Below, in pieces: positions 58,921 through 64,000 of a DNA stretch of 64,000 nt; within the stretch, counting starts at the first letter, position 1; each line of letters starts with the position of its first letter. This DNA comes from Serratia marcescens (GTDB taxonomy: Bacteria > Pseudomonadota > Gammaproteobacteria > Enterobacterales > Enterobacteriaceae). Location of the stretch: assembly GCF_006715005.1 (NCBI RefSeq), contig NZ_VFMJ01000001.1, forward strand, positions 3,348,001 through 3,412,000, given 5' to 3'. Made by a program: the position numbers and the translations under genes. Under the pieces are notes generated by a model. The model was not told where the DNA came from. It made no database searches and worked only from the letters and a program-made list of their open reading frames with translations.

Positions 58921-59702
58921 GCCCGGATGTACTCGCTCTCACAATTATGCAAAACGGCCGCACTGTCCTTCGTGCATTTGGCGATAAACTGGCGTCCGCT
59001 GTCTTCATTGGCATTATGAGAACGGTTAACCTTGGTAATGACAATCTCACCGGGGCGGCAGCGTTGGCCATAAAGATCCTTCCTGACCAAGAACTGCAAA
59101 TAGTCGTCCTGGTGATTCTCCAAAAAATTCCCGGCATAGTAGATCGGGCAGCCGTTCACCGTACCGACGTAAGACAATACCTGCTTCTTTTCACTGTCGC
59201 GATGATGTTTGTAATAGATGAAGCACAGCGCCAGAAATGATAATGGCACGACGATCGATAAGCTGCGCAGCAGAATAAAAAAATAGTGGTGGGTGTTTTT
59301 TGACGTTGCGGTCGGCGCAGCCAAGGGCGTCGGGGCATCGGCAAGCGGTGGGGGCTCGGGTAAATCAATCCGCAGTCGGTCGATCGGTATTATTCTATTG
59401 AGTCTATACCCCTTTTTAGAGAGGGTAACGATCAGCCGTTCATTGAAACCGACAGACGTCAATGCCCGCCGCGTCAGGCTGATATATTGATTTAACGTCG
59501 CCGAAGAGGCGCTCAGGCCGTGATCGGTCCACACCTGCTGCAACAGCGTATCCCGGCTCACCGCCTCGTGGCCATGCTCAAGCAAACATTTGAATACTCT
59601 AGAATTAACGCTGGATAAGAAAACTTCTCGTCCCTTCTTTATACTCTTCAATGAACCGTTTTCAGTGTTAAATGTAATATCTTTATCAATGATATAAATC
59701 AT
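58905..59702 (-). CDS. ToxR/CadC-like transmembrane transcription regulator
   Basis: This 265-residue protein has an N-terminal winged helix (residues 1-103: VNSRVFKCLLEHGHEAVSRDTLLQQVW, SATLNQYISLTRRAL, TLSKKGYRL). A proline-rich cytoplasmic linker is followed by one membrane helix (about 141-163) and a periplasmic domain of about 95 residues with CPIYYAGNFL, YGQRCRPGEIVI, KCTKD and NCESEY. The four cysteines suggest disulfides and possible redox or envelope sensing. It resembles E. coli YqeI. It is upstream of the gsp block on the same strand. The start is placed at 59702 rather than 59723, where the family-like sequence begins. Confidence 0.82.
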   Translation of the reverse strand: MIYIIDKDITFNTENGSLKSIKKGREVFLSSVNSRVFKCLLEHGHEAVSRDTLLQQVWTDHGLSASSATLNQYISLTRRALTSVGFNERLIVTLSKKGYRLNRIIPIDRLRIDLPEPPPLADAPTPLAAPTATSKNTHHYFFILLRSLSIVVPLSFLALCFIYYKHHRDSEKKQVLSYVGTVNGCPIYYAGNFLENHQDDYLQFLVRKDLYGQRCRPGEIVITKVNRSHNANEDSGRQFIAKCTKDSAAVLHNCESEYIRAWKKN

Positions 59703-60050
59703 GTTCAGCCTGACAGCGCACACGGGTTATTATTTAAACTTATTCAGCCAGTTCGACGACCGCCGCGAAGCGCGGATAGTTTTTTCGCATAGAGAATAAA
59801 CAATACTAACGCCATCCCAACAGGCGTGCAACTTTAAGAATTTTCCCTATATCTCCGCCATTATTTGTCCCACAAATAACGATATAAACGCTATTTTTTT
59901 CACCGTCATCGGATCTGTTGGCAACTCTACAGGCGGAGAAGGGCAAAACGGCGCAGAGGAAAAGACGCTCGCTCGCGGCGTGCGGAATGACGCTTGTGCA
60001 GCTGTCGACAGGAAGAATAACGGGGAAAAGCGTTTTTGCGGGCCGCAAAT
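59703..60050. other. Intergenic region between the ToxR-like gene and ffs
   Basis: These 348 bases are AT-rich near 59700-59900 and GC-richer toward ffs. They should contain the promoter of the ToxR-like gene and the transcript end of ffs. Overlapping open frames here run into the 4.5S RNA gene and look non-coding. Confidence 0.5.
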
Positions 60051-60164
60051 GGGTGGGGACCCTGCCAGCTACATCCCGGCACACACGTCACCTGCTGCGG
60101 CTGCTTCCTTCCGGACCTGACCGAGTTCACAAGTTAGTGTTGCGGGAGAACCAACAGGGCCCCC
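60051..60164 (-). ncRNA. ffs: 4.5S RNA of the signal recognition particle
   Basis: This 114-base minus-strand RNA begins GGGGGCCCTGTTGGTTCTCC and ends GGCAGGGTCCCCACCC; the ends pair. The apical Ffh-binding region has the conserved GGTCAGGTCCGGAAGGAAGC and the opposing GCAGCCGCAG side. It joins Ffh to form the bacterial signal recognition particle. Its location beside ybaZ is as in E. coli. Confidence 0.97.
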
Positions 60165-60312
60165 ATTGACGGCTTCTGTACTCCGAAGCGGTGGGCATTA
60201 TCGGTGATGCCCTACCAAATAGCAAGCCAACCGGGACCAACCGCTGTTTTCTTACCCACCTGCGCTGTGGCACACTCTCCGCCTGGGTTTTGACTCGAGC
60301 AGGAACCGCAAC

Positions 60313-60627
60313 ATGCAACCAGAAGACGCCTCTTTCAGCCAGCGGGTATTCCACATCGTGGCCGCCATTCCTTACGGCAAAGTCACCACCTACGGCGAAG
60401 TCGCCCGGCTGGCCGGTTCACCGCGCGCCGCGCGTCAGGTCGGCGGCGTACTGCGGCGTTTGCCGGAAGGCAGCACGCTGCCCTGGCACCGGGTGATCAA
60501 CCGCCACGGGCAGATATCGCAGCAGGGGGAGGATTTTCAACGGCAACGGCAGGCATTGCTGGCGGAGGGGATTATTTTCGGCCCGCACAGCACGGTCGAT
60601 TTCGATCGCTACGGCTGGCGCTGGTAA
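60313..60627 (+). CDS. ybaZ: Alkyltransferase-like DNA-binding protein
   Basis: This 104-residue protein contains AIPYGKVTTYGEVARLAGSP and LPWHRVINRHGQI. The methyltransferase active-site cysteine of PCHRV is replaced by Trp, the mark of ATL proteins. It binds O6-alkylguanine and flags lesions for nucleotide excision repair rather than repairing them. It converges with ybaY across a shared terminator. Confidence 0.94.
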   Translation: MQPEDASFSQRVFHIVAAIPYGKVTTYGEVARLAGSPRAARQVGGVLRRLPEGSTLPWHRVINRHGQISQQGEDFQRQRQALLAEGIIFGPHSTVDFDRYGWRW

Positions 60628-60632
60628 AACAA

Positions 60633-60663
60633 AACAGCCTTTGGCCGAAGCGCAAAGGCTGTT
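60633..60663. terminator. Bidirectional terminator between ybaZ and ybaY
   Basis: Arms AACAGCCTTTG and CAAAGGCTGTT flank a nine-base loop between two converging genes. Confidence 0.75.
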
Positions 60664-60691
60664 GATTTCATCTTGCTGTACCGCAGTAAGA

Positions 60692-61183
60692 TTACTGCAT
60701 GGCGGTTGGCGCAGCCTGAATCGGCACACCCTGAACCGGAACCAGCAGCAGATCGGCACGCGTGCCGTTGCGATTGACCACTTCCTGGATGGTGTCGGTA
60801 ATAAATATCAGTCGCCCGTTGACCGTCACCGCCGCGCTCAGAATGATACGCGCATTCGGTTGGATGTCGGACGGGTTATACGGCAGCGTAAAGCTGAACG
60901 GCGCCTGTTGCCCTTCAGTGCGTACCGCGCGCTGTGCAATCACTTTAGACGGCGCATCCGCCAGCGAGGCGTCAGAGAGAGTGACCGTCAGTACGGCGTC
61001 CGGCGGCAGCGCAATGCGCTGACGTATATTAACCGAACCTGTCACCGCCGGGCCCTGAATCTGCGTTTGCGCAGCCGCCGGGTTGCCGGCAGCCGGTGTA
61101 GGCACATCAGCACTCTTTTGCGCGCATCCTGCCAGCGTGATCGTCAGTGCCGCGGCACCGCCTACGATTTGCCAGAGTTTCAT
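60692..61183 (-). CDS. ybaY: YbaY lipoprotein
   Basis: This 163-residue protein has lipobox LAGC (Cys20). The mature region has the YbaY-type beta domain: VTGSVNIRQRIALPPDAVLTV and PFSFTLPYNPSDIQPNARII. E. coli YbaY is an envelope lipoprotein of unclear function. An upstream extension to 61291 is not signal-like; the ATG at 61181-61183 has a GGAGACC site. Confidence 0.9.
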   Translation of the reverse strand: MKLWQIVGGAAALTITLAGCAQKSADVPTPAAGNPAAAQTQIQGPAVTGSVNIRQRIALPPDAVLTVTLSDASLADAPSKVIAQRAVRTEGQQAPFSFTLPYNPSDIQPNARIILSAAVTVNGRLIFITDTIQEVVNRNGTRADLLLVPVQGVPIQAAPTAMQ

Positions 61184-61414
61184 GGATCGGTCTCCTTTTT
61201 TATTATCAACACGTTGGTGGCTTTCACCACCGCACCCATTAAAGTTAGCACAAAACACTGATAAATCCACTTTGCTCCGCCTATTAATCACTTAGCCTGC
61301 CCAATGCGCTCACTATTAAGAGCATTCTCATCGGCCCTTTAACGCAAGATGTTGACGCCGCGCCGTGATATTCCGCACACTGCGCAAAATGATTATTAGA
61401 AAGGTAACAATTTT

Positions 61415-62278
61415 ATGAGCCAGGCATTACAAAACCTCCTCGATCTGCTGGATCTGGAGAAAATCGAAGAAGGGCTGTTCCGCGGTCAGAGCGAAGATCT
61501 GGGGTTACGCCAGGTGTTCGGCGGGCAGGTGGTCGGTCAGGCGCTCTACGCCGCCAAACAGACGGTGCCGGATGATCGCAGCGTGCACTCGTTCCACAGC
61601 TACTTCCTGCGTCCGGGCGACAGCAGTAAACCCATCGTCTACGACGTGGAAACCCTGCGTGACGGCAACAGCTTCAGCGCCCGCCGCGTCAGCGCCATCC
61701 AGCACGGCAAACCCATCTTCTATATGACCGCCTCCTTCCAGAGCCCGGAAGCAGGTTTCGAGCACCAGAACCTGATGCCGGACGTGCCGCCGCCGGAAGG
61801 ACTGCTGTCCGAATCAGAGATCGCCCAGAAGCTGGCGCATATGCTGCCGGAAAAAGTGCGCGAAAAATTTATCGGCCAGAAGCCGATCGAAATGCGCCCG
61901 GTGAAATTCCACAACCCGCTGAAAGGCAGCGTGGAAGAACCGCATCGCTACGTCTGGTTCCGCGCCAACGGCAATATGCCGGACGATCAACGTATCCACC
62001 AATACCTGCTGGGCTACGCATCGGACTTTAACTTCCTGCCGACCGCGCTGCAGCCGCACGGCGTAGGTTTCCTCGAGCCGGGCATGCAGGTGGCCACCAT
62101 TGACCACTCTATGTGGTTCCACCGTCCGTTCCGCATGGATGACTGGCTGCTGTACGCGGTGGAGAGTTCCTCTGCCTCTGGCGCACGCGGCTTTGTGCGC
62201 GGCCAGATCTACACCCGCGACGGTGTACTGGTCGCCACCACCGTGCAGGAAGGGGTAATTCGCCAGCGCGACGCCTGA
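61415..62278 (+). CDS. tesB: Acyl-CoA thioesterase II
   Basis: This 287-residue protein starts [44 protein letters not shown] (given here as a family landmark, residues 1-44). It is a double hot-dog protein with [12 protein letters not shown] and a late [23 protein letters not shown]. It hydrolyses medium- and long-chain acyl-CoA. The length fits the family. Confidence 0.97.
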   Translation: MSQALQNLLDLLDLEKIEEGLFRGQSEDLGLRQVFGGQVVGQALYAAKQTVPDDRSVHSFHSYFLRPGDSSKPIVYDVETLRDGNSFSARRVSAIQHGKPIFYMTASFQSPEAGFEHQNLMPDVPPPEGLLSESEIAQKLAHMLPEKVREKFIGQKPIEMRPVKFHNPLKGSVEEPHRYVWFRANGNMPDDQRIHQYLLGYASDFNFLPTALQPHGVGFLEPGMQVATIDHSMWFHRPFRMDDWLLYAVESSSASGARGFVRGQIYTRDGVLVATTVQEGVIRQRDA

Positions 62279-62292
62279 TCCGCAGCATAAAG

Positions 62293-62320
62293 AAAGGGGC
62301 GATGTTTCCATCGCCCCTTT
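62293..62320. terminator. Terminator between convergent tesB and amtB
   Basis: Twelve-base arms AAAGGGGCGATG and CATCGCCCCTTT enclose a four-base loop just after tesB. Confidence 0.8.
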
Positions 62321-62368
62321 CGGCTTCATCATTATTTTAGTCTTTAGCGCACTGCCCTGCTTCGAGTC

Positions 62369-63655
62369 TTACTGGTTGTAGGCGCTCTCGCCGTGGCTGT
62401 TGACGTCCAGCCCCTCGCGTTCCTGCTCTTCCGGTACTCTCAGGCCCACCATCGCGCCCGCGATCTTGAAAGCGATAAAGGCGGCGACGCTCGACCACAC
62501 CAGGGTGATCAGCACGCTCACCAGTTGGATCCAGACCTGATGGCCCATCGTCACCCCTTCGGCGTAGCCGGTGCCGCCCAGCGAAGAGGCGGTGAACACG
62601 CCGGTCAGCAGGCAGCCGACGATGCCGCACACCCCATGCACGCCGAACACGTCGCAGGTGTCGTCCACCTTCAGCCATTTCTTCAGCGTCACGACACCCC
62701 ACAGGCCGGCGACGCCGCCCACCAGGCCGATGATCAACGCCCCGCCCACGCTCACGGTGCCCGCCGCAGGCGTCACCGCAACCAACCCGGCGATCATGCC
62801 GGAGCAGGCGCCCAGCAGCGAAGGCTTGCCGCGCAGCACCCATTCGGCGAAGGTCCAGGAGAGAATGGCGCCCGCGGTGGCAACCACCGTGTTGAGGAAT
62901 GCCAGGGCCGCAATGCCGTTGGCCGCGCTGGCGGAACCGGCGTTGAAGCCGAACCAGCCGATATACAGGATGGACGCCCCGGTAAACACCATCGGCAGGT
63001 TGTGAGGTTTGAACGCCTCTTTACCGAAGCCGGCGCGTTTGCCGATCAGGTAGGCACCAATCAGCCCGGCGCTGGCGGCGTTGATGTGCACCACGGTGCC
63101 GCCGGCGAAGTCCAGTGCGCCGTCGGTGGCCAGATAGCCGCCGCCCCACACCATGTGCGCGATCGGCAGGTAAGACAGGGTGAACCATACGATCGCGAAG
63201 ATCAGCACCGCCGAGAAGCGAATGCGTTCAGCGAAGCCGCCCACCACCAGCGCCACGGTAATGCAGGCGAAGGACGCCTGGAAGGCGACGTGGATCATCT
63301 GGCTGATGCTGCCGGTAACGCTGTCGATGCCGATGCCTTTCAGCATCGCCGTTTCGAACCCGCCGAATACCGCATTGCCCTCGCTGAACGCCAGGCTGTA
63401 GCCATACAGCACCCACAGCACGCAGACCAGCGCGAAAGTGACGGTGACCTGCGTCAGCATCGACAGCACGTTTTTGCCACGCAGCAGGCCGCCGTAAAAC
63501 AGCGCGATGCCCGGCAGCGTCATGAACAGCACCAGCGCGGTGCAGATCATCATAAAGGCGTTGTCGGCCTTATCGGCGACCGCCGGGGCGGCCAGGGCCA
63601 AAGAAGGAACCAGGGTTACCGAACTCAGGCCCAACATGGATAACAGTCTTTTCAT
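62369..63655 (-). CDS. amtB: Ammonium channel AmtB
   Basis: This protein has 428 residues from the ATG at 63653-63655, the E. coli length. A signal peptide ending SLALA is followed by 11 helices with NAFMMICTALVLFMTLPGIALFYGG, DFAGGTVVHINAASAGLIGA (pore His) and the C-terminal regulatory tail. It conducts ammonia and is blocked by GlnK. A TTG two codons upstream is possible but unlikely. It forms the usual glnK-amtB operon. Confidence 0.97.
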   Translation of the reverse strand: MKRLLSMLGLSSVTLVPSLALAAPAVADKADNAFMMICTALVLFMTLPGIALFYGGLLRGKNVLSMLTQVTVTFALVCVLWVLYGYSLAFSEGNAVFGGFETAMLKGIGIDSVTGSISQMIHVAFQASFACITVALVVGGFAERIRFSAVLIFAIVWFTLSYLPIAHMVWGGGYLATDGALDFAGGTVVHINAASAGLIGAYLIGKRAGFGKEAFKPHNLPMVFTGASILYIGWFGFNAGSASAANGIAALAFLNTVVATAGAILSWTFAEWVLRGKPSLLGACSGMIAGLVAVTPAAGTVSVGGALIIGLVGGVAGLWGVVTLKKWLKVDDTCDVFGVHGVCGIVGCLLTGVFTASSLGGTGYAEGVTMGHQVWIQLVSVLITLVWSSVAAFIAFKIAGAMVGLRVPEEQEREGLDVNSHGESAYNQ

Positions 63656-63691
63656 TATCAATCCATCCCCATTGCTTAACTGAGTTCGTGG

Positions 63692-64000
63692 TTACAGTGC
63701 CGATTCGTCGGTTTCGCCGGTGCGAATGCGGATCACGCGTTGCAACTCGGCAACGAAAATTTTGCCGTCGCCGATTTTACCGGTGTAGGCGGCTTTGCTA
63801 ATCACATCAACCACTTCATCCAACTGATCGTCGGCGATAGCGATATCGATTTTGACCTTGGGCAAGAAGTTGACGTTATATTCGGCGCCGCGATACAGCT
63901 CGGCATGCCCCTTCTGGCGGCCAAAGCCCTTCACTTCGGTTACGGTCAACCCCTGAATGCCCACGGAGGACAGAGCCTCGCGCACATCCTCCAGCTTGAA
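63692..64000 (-). CDS. glnK: PII-family nitrogen regulator GlnK (N terminus beyond window)
   Basis: The last 102 or so of 112 residues are present, from FKLEDVREALSSVGIQGLTV onward. The T-loop has RGAEYNVNF, including the uridylylated Tyr, and KIGDGKIFV follows. The N-terminal ten or so residues lie beyond base 64000. It binds AmtB to stop ammonium uptake when nitrogen is ample. It lies 36 bases upstream of amtB. Confidence 0.96.
   Translation of the reverse strand, partial: FKLEDVREALSSVGIQGLTVTEVKGFGRQKGHAELYRGAEYNVNFLPKVKIDIAIADDQLDEVVDVISKAAYTGKIGDGKIFVAELQRVIRIRTGETDESAL

Noticed and set aside
59806..60169. Overlapping short frames near ffs
   Set aside because: They run through the 4.5S RNA gene, which explains the conservation seen there.

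Overview
The window looks like the chromosome of a Serratia species close to S. marcescens (Enterobacterales). It is GC-rich, and almost every gene is a recognisable enterobacterial orthologue in the E. coli cueR-ushA-dnaX-acrAB-hha-tesB-amtB neighbourhood. Lineage-specific insertions break this order. All identifications come from reading the sequence and from memory of protein families; no database search was run.

Layout. 1-3001: glyoxylate/allantoin genes (partial gcl, allR, allA on the minus strand, allS divergent) with two near-identical palindromes that are good AllR operator candidates. 3074-7661: qmcA-ybbJ, then the copper pair cueR/copA around a CueR-type promoter. 7795-15927: ybaP, the antisense small RNA gene chiX, ybaK, a lipoprotein-type PBP4, ushA, fsr and ybaL. 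15987-28756: the housekeeping run gsk, hemH, adk, htpG, recR, ybaB, dnaX (with its programmed frameshift) and apt. A glycerate kinase/GntP permease/cdaR cluster is inserted between hemH and adk. 29035-34254: ybaN, priC, ybaM, mscK and ychN. 34266-39434: acrR-acrAB with a perfect AcrR palindrome.

39584-42791 is a zinc-starvation block. Zur-like boxes precede the alternative ribosomal proteins L31B/L36B and a metal ABC transporter. The transporter's binding-protein gene carries a one-base frameshift. 43011-44145 holds an unknown ORF and the tomB-hha pair.

44437-59702 is the most interesting segment. It holds a four-domain GbpA-type chitin-active lytic polysaccharide monooxygenase (LPMO) with a cytochrome b561 gene just downstream, a pilotin gene (gspS), and a complete type II secretion operon running gspC-D-E-F-G-H-I-J-K-L-M-O. 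At its head are three AT-rich genes: two ToxR/CadC-like winged-helix proteins with membrane anchors, and a small membrane partner. The GspC protein is short and lacks a PDZ domain. The simplest reading is an adhesion or chitin-degradation module whose LPMO is exported by the adjacent type II system under membrane-bound regulators. ChiX, elsewhere in the window, is a known controller of chitin-related genes in enterobacteria.

60051-64000 returns to the conserved backbone: 4.5S RNA (ffs), ybaZ, ybaY, tesB, amtB and a partial glnK.
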